This document shows, piece by piece, positions 18,175 through 28,300 of a stretch of DNA of 64,000 nucleotides. The notes below the pieces were generated by a model that saw only the letters and a list, made by a program, of their open reading frames with translations, was not told the origin of the DNA and made no database searches. The stretch lies in the NCBI RefSeq assembly GCF_020099275.1, contig NZ_CP083646.1, forward strand, positions 1,798,001 through 1,862,000. The letters are read 5' to 3'. The stretch comes from Corynebacterium falsenii. GTDB taxonomy: Bacteria; Actinomycetota; Actinomycetes; Mycobacteriales; Mycobacteriaceae. Each line of letters opens with the position of its first letter. Within the stretch, counting starts at the first letter, position 1. The position numbers and the translations under genes are program-made.

Positions 18175-19278
18175 ATGTGGAATAACTTCGAACCATCCGG
18201 ACACGGCGACCGGCCCACGAACCGGATGTACGAACTCGAATACCCCACCCCTATGGGCCTCAATGCTGCAGCTCAGGGGGATTATTCGGCAAACTCTGCC
18301 GAAGGTTCCCAGGTGAAGATGCCGATGGTCGTTGCGCTTCATGGTTACGCGGATGCCGGTCAGGCGATCTCCCAGGCCAGCACGCACTTACTACAGGCAC
18401 TGGACAACCAGCCCGTGGCAACGTTCAAGGTGGACGAACTCATCGATTACCGCTCGCGGCGCCCCGGCGTGACCATCGACAACTCCAAGGTCGTTGACCA
18501 TGAAGAGCTGTCGCTGGATCTGCACCTGTTGACCGACACCGATGGGCGACCGTTCCTGCTGCTCAGCGGCCCAGAGCCCGATCTTAAGTGGCAGGCGTTT
18601 AGCGATGCTGTTGTGGAGTTGGCGCGTCGCGTCAACGTGGACCGCGTTATCACGCTGTTTTCCGCCCCGATGACGGTTCCGCATACGCGCCCCCTCGTGG
18701 TGTCTGCTCATGCGTCGGATTCCGACCTGATGAAGGACTACCACTCCTGGACGAGCCGGATGATCATCCCCGGCGCCGCCGCGCTGGAGGCCGAGATCGC
18801 GCTGACCAAGCACGGTTTCGACACGATTGGTTTCACGGCTCACGTGCCGCACTACATCGCTGCCTCCGACTACCCGGAGGCCACCCATGCACTGCTGAGC
18901 GCCTTCGCTGATGTTGCGGACCGCAGCATCCCCGTGCGTGCGCTGGAGGGTGACATGGAGCGGGTGCAGCAGCAACTTGCCGAGCAGGTGGAGGAATCGC
19001 ACGAGATCGCCACGGTCGTGGGTGCTCTAGAGCGCCAGTACGATGCTGAGGTGGAGCGCCTGCGCCGCACCAAGGAGAACAACCTCCTGGAACCCGGTCA
19101 GGATATCCCCACCGGCGATGAGCTCGGCGCTGAGTTTGAGGCGTTCCTGCAGGGTGTGAGCGGTGCTGAAGCCGGTGCCTCTGACACCGGCACCGATGAT
19201 GGCGCCGATGGCACCACCGACACAGGCACAGACAACCCGGACGAGACCGGCCCGTCCGGACACGAGGAGCACGAGTAG
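18175..19278 (+). CDS. PAC2 family protein
   Basis: A 367-residue protein with a PAC2 (proteasome assembly chaperone 2-like) domain: VVALHGYADAGQAISQASTHLL (about 52-73), FKVDELIDYRSRRPGV (83-98), LLSGPEPDLKW and the GFTAHVPHYIAASDYPEATHALL segment. Corynebacteria generally lack the proteasome core, so the role may differ from the name; in actinobacteria such proteins are uncharacterised. The C-terminal 60 residues are an acidic, Thr/Gly/Asp-rich tail (TDDGADGTTDTGTDNPDE). AAGGGAG lies 9 nt before the ATG. The downstream helicase starts 4 bp after its stop, implying a shared transcript. Confidence 0.88.
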   Translation: MWNNFEPSGHGDRPTNRMYELEYPTPMGLNAAAQGDYSANSAEGSQVKMPMVVALHGYADAGQAISQASTHLLQALDNQPVATFKVDELIDYRSRRPGVTIDNSKVVDHEELSLDLHLLTDTDGRPFLLLSGPEPDLKWQAFSDAVVELARRVNVDRVITLFSAPMTVPHTRPLVVSAHASDSDLMKDYHSWTSRMIIPGAAALEAEIALTKHGFDTIGFTAHVPHYIAASDYPEATHALLSAFADVADRSIPVRALEGDMERVQQQLAEQVEESHEIATVVGALERQYDAEVERLRRTKENNLLEPGQDIPTGDELGAEFEAFLQGVSGAEAGASDTGTDDGADGTTDTGTDNPDETGPSGHEEHE

Positions 19279-19282
19279 ATAC

Positions 19283-21838
19283 GTGGGCATAGCGGCAGAC
19301 CTGGCACAACTTCTCCCCGATCTCGACGAGGTCCCCGAGTCCCTCGTTGACGACGCCATCCTGGAGTCCTTCCTCCGCTGGACCCGCGATCGGGGTATCA
19401 GCCTCTACCCTGCCCAGGAGGAAGCCGCCACCGCGCTTGTGGCGAAGGATAACGTCATCCTCGCCACCCCCACGGGCTCGGGCAAGTCGATGGTTGCCAT
19501 CGCCGCCCACTTCATCGCCATGGCGCGCAAGCAGCGCAGCTTCTACACCGCCCCCATTAAGGCGCTGGTCAACGAGAAGTTCTTCGCCCTGTGCGAAACC
19601 TTCGGCCCAGAAAACGTCGGCATGATGACCGGCGATGCCACCGTCAACGGTGGCGCCCCCATCATTTGCGCGACCGCTGAGATCGTGGCCAACATTGCCC
19701 TGCGCGACGGTGCCGATGCGGACATCGATCAGGTCGTCATGGACGAGTTCCATTACTATTCCGAACCCGATCGCGGCTGGGCCTGGCAAGTTCCCCTCTT
19801 GGAACTTCCCCGCGCCCAATTCCTGCTCATGAGCGCCACCCTCGGCGATACCACGTGGCTAGAGAACGACCTGCACGAGCGCACGGGGCGCACCAGCACT
19901 CTCGTTTCCGGCAGCACCCGCCCGGTTCCCCTTGACTTCCACTACGTCTACACCCCGATTCACGAGACCGTGGAAGATCTCCTTCACGATGGTAAGGCTC
20001 CCATCTACGTGGTCCACTTCAGCCAGCGCGAGGCGGTGGAGCGCGCCCAGGCCCTCACCAGCATCAAGCTGGTCACCAAGGAGGACAAAGAGGCCATCGC
20101 CACGGGCATCGGGGATTTCCGCTTCACATCAGCCTTCGGCAAGGTGCTCTCCCGCCTGTTGCGTCAAGGCATCGGCATTCACCACGCGGGCATGCTGCCC
20201 AAGTACCGCCGCCTTGTCGAAAGGCTGTCACAGCAGGGCCTGCTCAAGGTCATCTGCGGCACGGACACTCTCGGAGTGGGAATCAACGTGCCCATCCGCA
20301 CCGTGCTGTTTACCGGGCTGGCCAAGTACGACGGCATCAAGAGCCGCATCCTCAAATCCCGCGAGTTCCACCAGATTGCCGGCCGCGCCGGCCGCGCGGG
20401 CTACGACTCCGAGGGCACCGTGGTCATCCAAGCCCCAGAGCACGAAATTGAGAACTTCCGCCTGCGTCAGCGCGCAGGAAGCGATCCCAAGAAGCTCAAG
20501 AAGCTTCGGAAGAAGTCCGCACCGGACGGCCAGGTCACGTGGAGCGAATCCACGTTCGAGCGCCTCACCACCGCAGAACCCGAGGAACTAGTCAGCCAGT
20601 TCGCCATGAGCAACTCTATGCTGCTCAACGTCGTGGCCCGCAAGCAGTGGACGTTCGAGGCGCTGCGCCACCTCATCAGGACAAATCACGACACCCGCGC
20701 CAAGCAGAACAAGACCATCCTGCGAACCATCGAGCTGTATCGGGGATTGCTCAATGCTGGCGTCGTCGAAGAATATGCTGCGGACACGCCCAGTGGCAAG
20801 GATGCGCGGCTGGCCCAGGAGATGCAGCGGGATTTCGCGCTGAACCAGCCGCTATCGCCCTTCGCGCTGGCAGCGCTCGAGCTGCTCGATCCCGAATCGC
20901 CGACGTACACGCTGGATATCATCTCCACGTTCGAGGCCGTTCTGGAAGATCCGCGGCAGATCCTCGTCGCGCAGCAAAAGGCCGAACGCGGTGAGGAGAT
21001 CGCGGCGCTCAAGGCCGAGGGTGTCGACTACACCGAACGCATGGCGATCGTCGAGGATATTACGTGGCCGCAGCCGCTGGCCGAGGAGCTCGAGGACGCC
21101 TACGACACGTTCGTGGAGGGCAATCCTTGGGCGCGTGACTTCACAATCAGCCCGAAGTCCGTGGTGCGGGACATGATCGAAAAGGCGATGACGTTCTCCG
21201 ACCTCATCGCCACCTACGGCCTGGGCCGTTCAGAGGGCGTGGTGCTGCGCTACCTCACCGATGCGTGGCGCACATTGGAGCACTCAGTTCCGGAGCCCTA
21301 CCGCACCGAGGAGCTCAGCGACATCCTCGTGTGGCTGGGAGAGCTCATTCGCCAGGTGGATTCCTCGCTCATCGACGAGTGGGTGATGATGGGCGACCCA
21401 GACGCCCCGCTCAGCGAAGAGCAGGTCCGCGAGCACGCCTACGGTGTCGAGGACACCAACGCGCTGTCCGGCAACCCGCGGGCACTCAAACGCATGGTAC
21501 GCAACCACTTCTTCCGCCACGTGGAACTTTTCGCCTTCGAAAAGGAGCGGGAGCTCGCCGAGTTGGACAGCTACTTGGAGAGCCCGCCGGATTGGCCCGC
21601 AGCGATGGATGACTACTTCGATGAGTACGCCGATCTTGGTCTCGACGCCGAAGCCCGCTCGTCTCACATGGTGATTATCGGGGTGGACGAGTCCGATCCC
21701 CGGCTGTGGACGGTGCGGCAAATCCTCGACGATCCGGAGGGCGACCACGGCTGGGCCTTTGAGGGCGTGGTGGATCTGGATGCCACCGATGAGGCCGGCG
21801 AGGTGCGGCTGGCGGAGCTGCGGGTCGTCGCGGGCTAG
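19283..21838 (+). CDS. Ski2/DOB1-like DExH RNA helicase
   Basis: An 851-residue superfamily II RNA helicase. The GTG at 19283 was chosen: it lies 4 bp after the PAC2 stop and GAGGAGCACGAG precedes it, whereas the frame open upstream reads through the PAC2 tail. Motifs: ATPTGSGKS (about 62-70), DEFHYY Walker B (about 153), MSATLGD, then the second RecA domain with GIHHAGMLPKYRRLVE, CGTDTLGVGINVPIRTVLFTGL and HQIAGRAGRAGYD. The C-terminal half resembles the DUF3516 region of actinobacterial homologues. It probably acts in RNA processing or decay. It is convergent with oxyR. Confidence 0.9.
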   Translation: MGIAADLAQLLPDLDEVPESLVDDAILESFLRWTRDRGISLYPAQEEAATALVAKDNVILATPTGSGKSMVAIAAHFIAMARKQRSFYTAPIKALVNEKFFALCETFGPENVGMMTGDATVNGGAPIICATAEIVANIALRDGADADIDQVVMDEFHYYSEPDRGWAWQVPLLELPRAQFLLMSATLGDTTWLENDLHERTGRTSTLVSGSTRPVPLDFHYVYTPIHETVEDLLHDGKAPIYVVHFSQREAVERAQALTSIKLVTKEDKEAIATGIGDFRFTSAFGKVLSRLLRQGIGIHHAGMLPKYRRLVERLSQQGLLKVICGTDTLGVGINVPIRTVLFTGLAKYDGIKSRILKSREFHQIAGRAGRAGYDSEGTVVIQAPEHEIENFRLRQRAGSDPKKLKKLRKKSAPDGQVTWSESTFERLTTAEPEELVSQFAMSNSMLLNVVARKQWTFEALRHLIRTNHDTRAKQNKTILRTIELYRGLLNAGVVEEYAADTPSGKDARLAQEMQRDFALNQPLSPFALAALELLDPESPTYTLDIISTFEAVLEDPRQILVAQQKAERGEEIAALKAEGVDYTERMAIVEDITWPQPLAEELEDAYDTFVEGNPWARDFTISPKSVVRDMIEKAMTFSDLIATYGLGRSEGVVLRYLTDAWRTLEHSVPEPYRTEELSDILVWLGELIRQVDSSLIDEWVMMGDPDAPLSEEQVREHAYGVEDTNALSGNPRALKRMVRNHFFRHVELFAFEKERELAELDSYLESPPDWPAAMDDYFDEYADLGLDAEARSSHMVIIGVDESDPRLWTVRQILDDPEGDHGWAFEGVVDLDATDEAGEVRLAELRVVAG

Positions 21839-21852
21839 AGCCGCTGGAGCTG

Positions 21853-21874
21853 CTAGAACTGTTAAAGCTTCTAG
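21853..21874. terminator. Weak inverted repeat between helicase and oxyR
   Basis: CTAGAA (21853-21858) and TTCTAG (21869-21874) flank a 10-nt spacer and include the oxyR stop codon. There is no U-tract and the stem is short, so this is only a possible bidirectional terminator. Confidence 0.3.
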
Positions 21875-22851
21875 GCTTGCTGGAGCTGCTGCTCGAGAAC
21901 CTCGCGGCTGCGCGCGGCAACCTCATCAAAGGACTTCGCCACGATCTCACCAAGAGCGGCGTAATCGTCTAGGCGGGTGGAGCTGGTGCGGAAGGCCATG
22001 CCGATGGTGCGGCCGGCACGCACCGCACCACCGCTGAAGGTGGCCAGAGAGATACCGGGGCGCTGACACTCCACGCCGATCGCGGACAGCGGCACGAGGG
22101 TGCACCCCAGGCCTGCAGCTACGAGCTGGATGACGGTGGACAAGCTGGCCGCGCGAGTCACGGAGTACCGCGGATCGTTAGCCATGTCCACGTGTCGGCA
22201 CAGGTCGAGGACTTGGTCGCGGAGGCAGTGGCCGTCGTCGAGAAGCAACATATCCACGGTCGATAGCTCGTCGACAGTGAGGTCGCGACGACCGGCCAGG
22301 GGGTGGCCGCTGGGGACCACGAGAACGAACTCCTCGGTGTACAGATCGACCGTTTGCAGCCCGCCGCCCTCGCCAGGCATGCCGGTGACGGCGACGTCGA
22401 TCTTTCCCTGCCGCAGGCCATCCATGAGGTGCGGAGTCTTTTCCTCAATGATGCGCGGCGACAGGTCGGGAGCGATGCTGGGCACGGCGCGGAGGAAATC
22501 GGGTAAGAGATACGGAGCGACCGTGGGGATCATGCCGATGGCCAGGGAACCCACAAGTCCACCGGTGGCGCCGCGGGCGTGAGTCACGAAGTGCTCAAGG
22601 CTTTCCAGGGTGGACTGCGCGTACGGCAGCAAGCTATGGCCAACGGGGGTGATGATGACCTTGCGTGTCGAGCGCTCAATGAGCTGCACGCCAAGGCCGT
22701 TCTCCAGCGCAGACAGCGCCTGGGACAGCGAAGGCTGGGAGATACCCAGATGGGATGCTGCCGTTCCGAAGTGGCCGTGCTCCGCGATGGTAACAAAGGT
22801 GCGGAGTTGCGCAATCGTTGGTCGATATTCTCTTTGTGTCACGAAAGTCAC
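21871..22851 (-). CDS. oxyR: Hydrogen peroxide-sensing LysR-type regulator OxyR
   Basis: A 326-residue LysR-type regulator. The N-terminal winged helix (about 11-68) has the recognition helix SQPSLSQALSALE. The sensor domain contains the redox pair Cys209 and Cys218 in DDGHCLRDQVLDLC, matching Cys199/Cys208 of E. coli OxyR, which form a disulphide on peroxide exposure. In corynebacteria OxyR represses catalase and related genes. It is followed convergently by the helicase. The 270-bp gap upstream towards the ceramidase holds no gene and no recognised motif. Confidence 0.95.
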   Translation of the reverse strand: MTFVTQREYRPTIAQLRTFVTIAEHGHFGTAASHLGISQPSLSQALSALENGLGVQLIERSTRKVIITPVGHSLLPYAQSTLESLEHFVTHARGATGGLVGSLAIGMIPTVAPYLLPDFLRAVPSIAPDLSPRIIEEKTPHLMDGLRQGKIDVAVTGMPGEGGGLQTVDLYTEEFVLVVPSGHPLAGRRDLTVDELSTVDMLLLDDGHCLRDQVLDLCRHVDMANDPRYSVTRAASLSTVIQLVAAGLGCTLVPLSAIGVECQRPGISLATFSGGAVRAGRTIGMAFRTSSTRLDDYAALGEIVAKSFDEVAARSREVLEQQLQQA

Positions 22852-23101
22852 CTTACCTTAGTGCCCCTCCACAGTTGCAGCACACCCTCAATTTTAGAAA
22901 GGGATTCTCTGTTTCGGTGTCCAAGAAATGTTTTCTAGGTCACTGTTGTGCCGCTGTGTTCGCTATGCAATGGCGGCGTGATACCGAACGCGGCAACGCA
23001 GGCGACGTAAGTCGAGTGCGATCATCGGGCCCGCCGCTGCTCTAGCAGACGTAACCCAGCCAATGGCGGTGCGTTAGCGGATTCTTAGCGCCAGCCCATG
23101 C

Positions 23102-23136
23102 GGCTAGTGCACGGGGGTTGTGGCTAGTGCACGGGG
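23102..23136. repeat. 20-bp-period direct repeat over the ceramidase stop codon
   Basis: GGCTAGTGCACGGGG occurs at 23102-23116 and again at 23122-23136. The second copy contains the ceramidase stop codon and its last codons; the first is a non-coding copy just downstream. This looks like a small tandem duplication of the gene end. Confidence 0.85.
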
Positions 23137-25175
23137 ATCTCAATGACCGATTCGAACGGTCTTAACGGCCCGAATGCCCCCTTTGCGTCACCGCGATACC
23201 TGATTGTGTAACGACCGGGTTTCACTCCAATTGTGGACCAATCAATAGTCACCGTCGTGGTGCCAAAAGAATTGCTAAAGGTCAATAGTGTGGATTCACT
23301 GGAATCGTCGGCAATGATCACTCCGCTGGCATCCTCGATAGTGAGGTATCCGGCACCATGGCGCAGGTTATTGTTCGGGTTGGCACCCACGACCTCCACG
23401 GAGACCTGCTGCCCGGCGGCGACCTCTTGTGGCGCCCGGAGAATATCGCCGAACCGCTTACCCAACGGCGGAATATCGACCCACGTGTAGCCTCCCGGAG
23501 CGTTCGGGATCAACCCCGTGAGGTCACCGGCAGGGCTTCCCGGATCCATCTTTCGCCCATCCTTGAGTGCTGTTGCCAACCGGTCGAACACCCCTTGGAA
23601 GGCGGGGAGTTGATACGTGCCGAAGATGGTGGCACCACCTTCGTAATTTTGCGCCTCGTATTCTTCGGGCGTGGTGATGTAGTGACCGTAGGAGTTTGTG
23701 TATCCCTGCACAACGATGGCGTTCATGGGTACTCCCAGCGCCTCCGAGATGGTGCGCCTGATCCGCAGCCCCGAGGTGATGGTGGGCTCGAATCCGAGGC
23801 TGGCCAACACGAGCCCTCCGATGCGGTGGATGAAGAATGGGTGCGTCTGCTGGATCATTCCTGGGATGTAGCCCATGGGCAGCAGGTTGTCTTTGGGGCG
23901 GTGGACCTCCATGACCTCTGGTGGCACCAGCACCTTATTGGCCTCGGCGATCCATGGGTTGCCGCCCCGCTCCCCTTCGTTGAGGTGCAGTTCCGACACG
24001 CCACCGCCGTCTTCTTGCGAGGAGGCCGCGAATGCCGCCCCGAGGATCGCAGGCCCTAGCCGATGCTGCTTGCCATCCGGGGTGAACCGCGCGTCTGCTG
24101 TGAGATTGGGGCAGTCGACCCACTGGAACACTCCATCGATGAGTCCGCCGAGGTTCCGCCCTCCGCTGGGGTTGGTTGCGGGAGCCATCATCCGCTCGCC
24201 CAAGATCCGTGCGGATTCATTGTCGGTGGCACCGGGGCCACTTCCCGGCACGAGCCCGTGGTTGGGAGTGATGTCTCCAGGGGTGGAGTTGGCGAACGCG
24301 GCCACGAATGGGGCGTGATCGGGTTCGCGGTGGTTGACTCCCCTGCTCTGCTCGGTCGCCCACGCGGCATACCCCTTGTTGTCGCCAGAGATGTGGCGGT
24401 ATTCCGGTCCGAAGCTTGTGGGGTGGATCGAGTACCAGCTGATCAGGCCCACATCCGTGCCGTTCTTGGAGACATGGAGGGTGACGCATCGGTTGTCCAC
24501 GCCACCGGGCAGTGCAGCCCTGTCCTCCGGCGGGTTGCGATCGAAGGACTGCTTGGAGCGGTTACGGCCGGCATCTTCCACGGTGTTTTCGGTGACCACG
24601 ACCTCCGCCGGCGACAGGTCGCCGTGGGCCCGCACGATGGCATCCACAGTTCCGGCTACGGTCGCTTCGAAGGTGCGTGGGCGGAACCCTCCGTGGGTGA
24701 TATCGACCATGAGGTGTTGCGAAGTTCCTCCGGGAGCCACATGTGTGTGCGTGGCGTGGAGCAGCACATTGTGCTGGCCGTACCGATCACCGAATATCCC
24801 GCGCAGCCTGCGGAGGACTTCTAGGTGGATGGATTGGAACATCAATCCAACATCGAGCGTCACGTGGACCACAGCGCTGGCCGGATCGTCCGCCGCAGCG
24901 AAGATAAACGCTCGAGCGTATTGCCTGCGCTGGATACCCACGGAGGTTTGATCCCCCACCGCATAACCGAACATCCCGGCGCCCCAGGGTTCGCCGGTGA
25001 TATCCGCCATCGCTCGGCCGACGAGAAGCTGCCCGCTCCCCTGGTTGGTAGTGGGCCTTTCTTCCGCCGACGCCACCAGGCCGGCCCCGCTCGTCGCCCA
25101 GATCACGGTTCCGGAGACGGCTGCCATCCCGGCGAAAAAGTTTCTACGGCTAATAGTCCGGTGTGTTGTATTCAC
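23124..25175 (-). CDS. Secreted neutral/alkaline ceramidase family protein
   Basis: A 683-residue member of the neutral ceramidase family, which cleaves the amide bond of ceramide to sphingosine and fatty acid. The N-terminus is a twin-arginine signal (SRRNFFAGM, residues 9-17, then a hydrophobic stretch ending near ASA at 37), so export is likely. The zinc-site motif HATHTHVAPGG (140-150; His143, His145) and a further His at SIHPTSFG (251) are present, as is the QGYTNSYGHYITTPEEYEAQNYEGG block (490-514). The nucleophile loop reads GDITPN (300-305), with Thr303 where characterised enzymes have Ser in GDxSPN. An immunoglobulin-like C-terminal domain follows. It starts with GTG, divergent from hrpA. 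It interrupts an otherwise conserved oxyR-hrpA neighbourhood. Confidence 0.9.
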   Translation of the reverse strand: MNTTHRTISRRNFFAGMAAVSGTVIWATSGAGLVASAEERPTTNQGSGQLLVGRAMADITGEPWGAGMFGYAVGDQTSVGIQRRQYARAFIFAAADDPASAVVHVTLDVGLMFQSIHLEVLRRLRGIFGDRYGQHNVLLHATHTHVAPGGTSQHLMVDITHGGFRPRTFEATVAGTVDAIVRAHGDLSPAEVVVTENTVEDAGRNRSKQSFDRNPPEDRAALPGGVDNRCVTLHVSKNGTDVGLISWYSIHPTSFGPEYRHISGDNKGYAAWATEQSRGVNHREPDHAPFVAAFANSTPGDITPNHGLVPGSGPGATDNESARILGERMMAPATNPSGGRNLGGLIDGVFQWVDCPNLTADARFTPDGKQHRLGPAILGAAFAASSQEDGGGVSELHLNEGERGGNPWIAEANKVLVPPEVMEVHRPKDNLLPMGYIPGMIQQTHPFFIHRIGGLVLASLGFEPTITSGLRIRRTISEALGVPMNAIVVQGYTNSYGHYITTPEEYEAQNYEGGATIFGTYQLPAFQGVFDRLATALKDGRKMDPGSPAGDLTGLIPNAPGGYTWVDIPPLGKRFGDILRAPQEVAAGQQVSVEVVGANPNNNLRHGAGYLTIEDASGVIIADDSSESTLLTFSNSFGTTTVTIDWSTIGVKPGRYTIRYRGDAKGAFGPLRPFESVIEIPVH

Positions 25176-25187
25176 AGTGATCTCTTT

Positions 25188-25209
25188 TCAGGATCTTTTC
25201 TCAGGATCT
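25188..25209 (-). repeat. Direct repeat upstream of the ceramidase start
   Basis: TCAGGATCT occurs at 25188-25196 and 25201-25209, a 13-bp period, within the 30 bp preceding the GTG start of the ceramidase. On the coding strand it reads AGATCCTGA twice. It could be an operator or a slippage product. Confidence 0.5.
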
Positions 25210-25322
25210 CATTTCAGACTTCGTACCTTCGCGGGCACCAACGGCCCGTAGATTGTTATATTGGCAAAAACTAATCAGGTTGGTGGCGTTAACGATTTTT
25301 TCGGGTTGTTAAACTTCCATAA

Positions 25323-28300
25323 GTGATGTCTACTAACCCGTCCCACCGTCGCCGTCGTGGCGGACGCCGCTCCCGTTCCCGTGGTCAGTCCATGGAGCAG
25401 CGCCGCGTTGCTCCGGAGCGCTCCATTCCCCCGGTGACGTATCCGGATCTCCCGGTCTCCGATCGCCGCGCGGACATCATGGAGGCGATCGAGAACAACC
25501 AGGTGGTGATCATCGCCGGTGAAACGGGTTCAGGTAAGACCACCCAGATCCCGAAGATGTGCCTCGACCTCGGCCGGGGGCGCTCGCAGGTCATTGGCCA
25601 CACACAGCCTCGTAGGATTGCCGCCCGCAGCGTGGCCGAGCGCATAGCTGAGGAGCTGGGCTCTCCGATTGGCGATCCATCCTCCGTGGTGGGCTACAAG
25701 ATCCGTTTTGATGACACGGTGTCGAAGAACACCGCCGTGAAGCTGATGACCGATGGCGTGCTTCTTAACGAGATCCAGCGCGACCGGTTGTTGCGTGCTT
25801 ACGACACGATCATTGTCGACGAGGCGCACGAGAGAAGCCTCAATATTGACTTCCTCCTGGGCTTTTTGAAGCGTTTGCTACCGAAACGCCCGGATCTCAA
25901 GGTGATCATCACGTCCGCGACGATCGACCCGGAGAGCTTCGCGAAGCATTTTGCAGATGCGGACGGCAAACCGGCGCCCATTATCGAGGTGTCTGGGCGC
26001 ACATATCCGGTGGAGATTCGTTACCGGCCTTTAGTCACCGAGCGGGAAGACGAGGCCACCGGCGACATCGTTCGCACTGAGATTGATCCGCTCGATGGTT
26101 TGGTCTCCGCGTGCCGGGAGCTCATGCGGGCGGGCGATGGCGATATCCTGTGCTTCTTCTCGGGTGAGCGCGAAATCCGAGACGCGGCCGATGCTCTGGA
26201 ATCTGAGTTCCGAGGGCGCGGGCGCTCCCAGGTCGATATCCTGCCACTGTTCGGTCGGTTGTCGAATGCGGAACAGCACCGGGTGTTTAACCCCGGACCC
26301 AAGCGTCGAATCGTCCTGGCCACGAACATCGCCGAGACGTCTCTGACGGTTCCCGGTATTCACTATGTGGTGGACACGGGCTATGCACGCATCAGCCGGT
26401 ATTCGCACCGCACGAAGGTGCAGCGGCTTCCGGTGGAGGAGATCAGTCAGGCTTCTGCAAAGCAGCGCAGCGGCCGTTCAGGGCGTATCGCTGATGGCAT
26501 TGCGATCCGGTTGTACTCGGAAGAGAACTTTGCGGCACGCCCGGAGTTCACCGATCCGGAAATCTTGCGCACTCACCTGGCCAGCGTCATTCTGGCCATG
26601 GCCGCCCTGGGGCTCGGGGATATTGAGGACTTCCCCTTCCTCCAGGCGCCTGACCGCAAATCCATCCGCGACGGTGTGATGCTGCTGCAAGAGCTCGGCG
26701 CCCTCACCCCTGACAAGGAAGCGGCCCTCACTCCAGTGGGCAAGGATCTATCCCGGATTCCCACTGATCCTCGGCTGGCGCGCATGCTGGAGGCAGGTCA
26801 CCGCAATAACGTGGTGGAACAGATCGCCGTGATTGTTGCGGCGTTGTCCATCCAAGATGTTCGCGAGCGACCGTTGGAAAAGCAGCAACAGGCTGATGAG
26901 ATGCATGCTCGGTTCGCTGCAAACTCGGATTTCATCAGTGTGTTAAAGCTGTGGAACTACCTGCAAGAGCAGCGCCGGCAGCTCAGCGGTAATCAGTTCC
27001 GGAAGCTGTGCCGTGATGAATTCATCCACTACATGCGCGTTCGCGAGTGGATGGATTTGGTGCGCCAGTTGCTCACGACGATTCAAGATCTCTCGTGGAA
27101 GATCCCCAATATTCCGCACGTCCGCGAGCTGGTCTTCGAACCCGATTCCATCGATGAGGATCAGGTGCACAAAGCCATCCTCACCGGTCTGCTCACCCAC
27201 GTCGGCATGCGCGAGGGGTCTAGTAGGCAATTTACGGGCACCCGTAATACACATTTCGTCGTTCATCCGTCGTCGTATGTAGCCAAGAAGCCGCCTCAGT
27301 GGGTGATGGCTGCAGAACTCGTGGAGACGTCCCAGGTCTTCGCCCGCACGGTCGGTCCCATCGATCCGTCCTGGGTGGAGGCCGAGGCTCCACACATGGT
27401 GAAGTACACCTATTCGGAACCGCGATGGTCGAGCAAGCGTGGTGCCGCTGTGGTGGACGAGAAGGCGTTGTTGCTGGGGTTGACCCTCGTGGCAGGCAGG
27501 ACGGTCAACGCTTCCCGTGTCGATAAGGAGCTGGCGCGAGAACTGTTCATTCGCCATGCGCTCGTGGAGGGCGACTGGAAGACTCGTCATCATTTCTTTC
27601 ACGACAATCAGAAGCTTCTCGCCGAGGCCGAGCAGTTGGAGGATAAGGCCCGTCGCCGGGACATTATCGTCGACGACCAAACGCTGTTCGACTTCTATGA
27701 CGCCCGCCTGCCCGAATCAATTGTCTCCGCGCGTCACTTCGATTCGTGGTGGAAGAAGGCTCGTCACAAGGATCCGGAGAAGCTAAACTTCTCCCTCGAC
27801 GCGCTCATTAGCAGCGCGGAGGGCGCGGCTGCGGCCGAGGAGTTTCCCGACGTGTGGCGCCAGGGCAGCCTGGAGTTCGACCTCAGCTACGTCTTCCTGC
27901 CTGGTGATGCCGACGACGGCATTACCATGCGAGTTCCCCTGCCCTTGCTTGCGAATGTTGATGGACAGGCGACCCAGTGGCTCGTGTCAGGCATGCGTGA
28001 AGAGCTCGCAGTGGCGCTCATCCGCTCGTTGCCTAAGCCGTTGCGCACCAGCGTTGTTCCCGCTTCTGACTTCGCGCGCAAGGCCTTGGAAAAGATGGTT
28101 CCCTACGAGGGCGCATTTGATCTCGCGCTCGCCGACGCATTGCGGATGCTGGGTGGTTCGGGCATTTCCCCGTCCGATTTCGATTGGTCGAAGGTTCCGA
28201 ACCACCTGCGTATGCAGTTTGCGGCGATCGATCGGCGTGGCAAGGTCGTTGATAAGGATAGGGATCTCGCGGCACTGCAGAATCGTCTATCGGGCCAGGT

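Noticed and set aside
18026..18196. Upstream extension of the DUF4192 frame
   Set aside because: It would cover the two DnaA boxes and overlap the PAC2 start codon, and has no family similarity.
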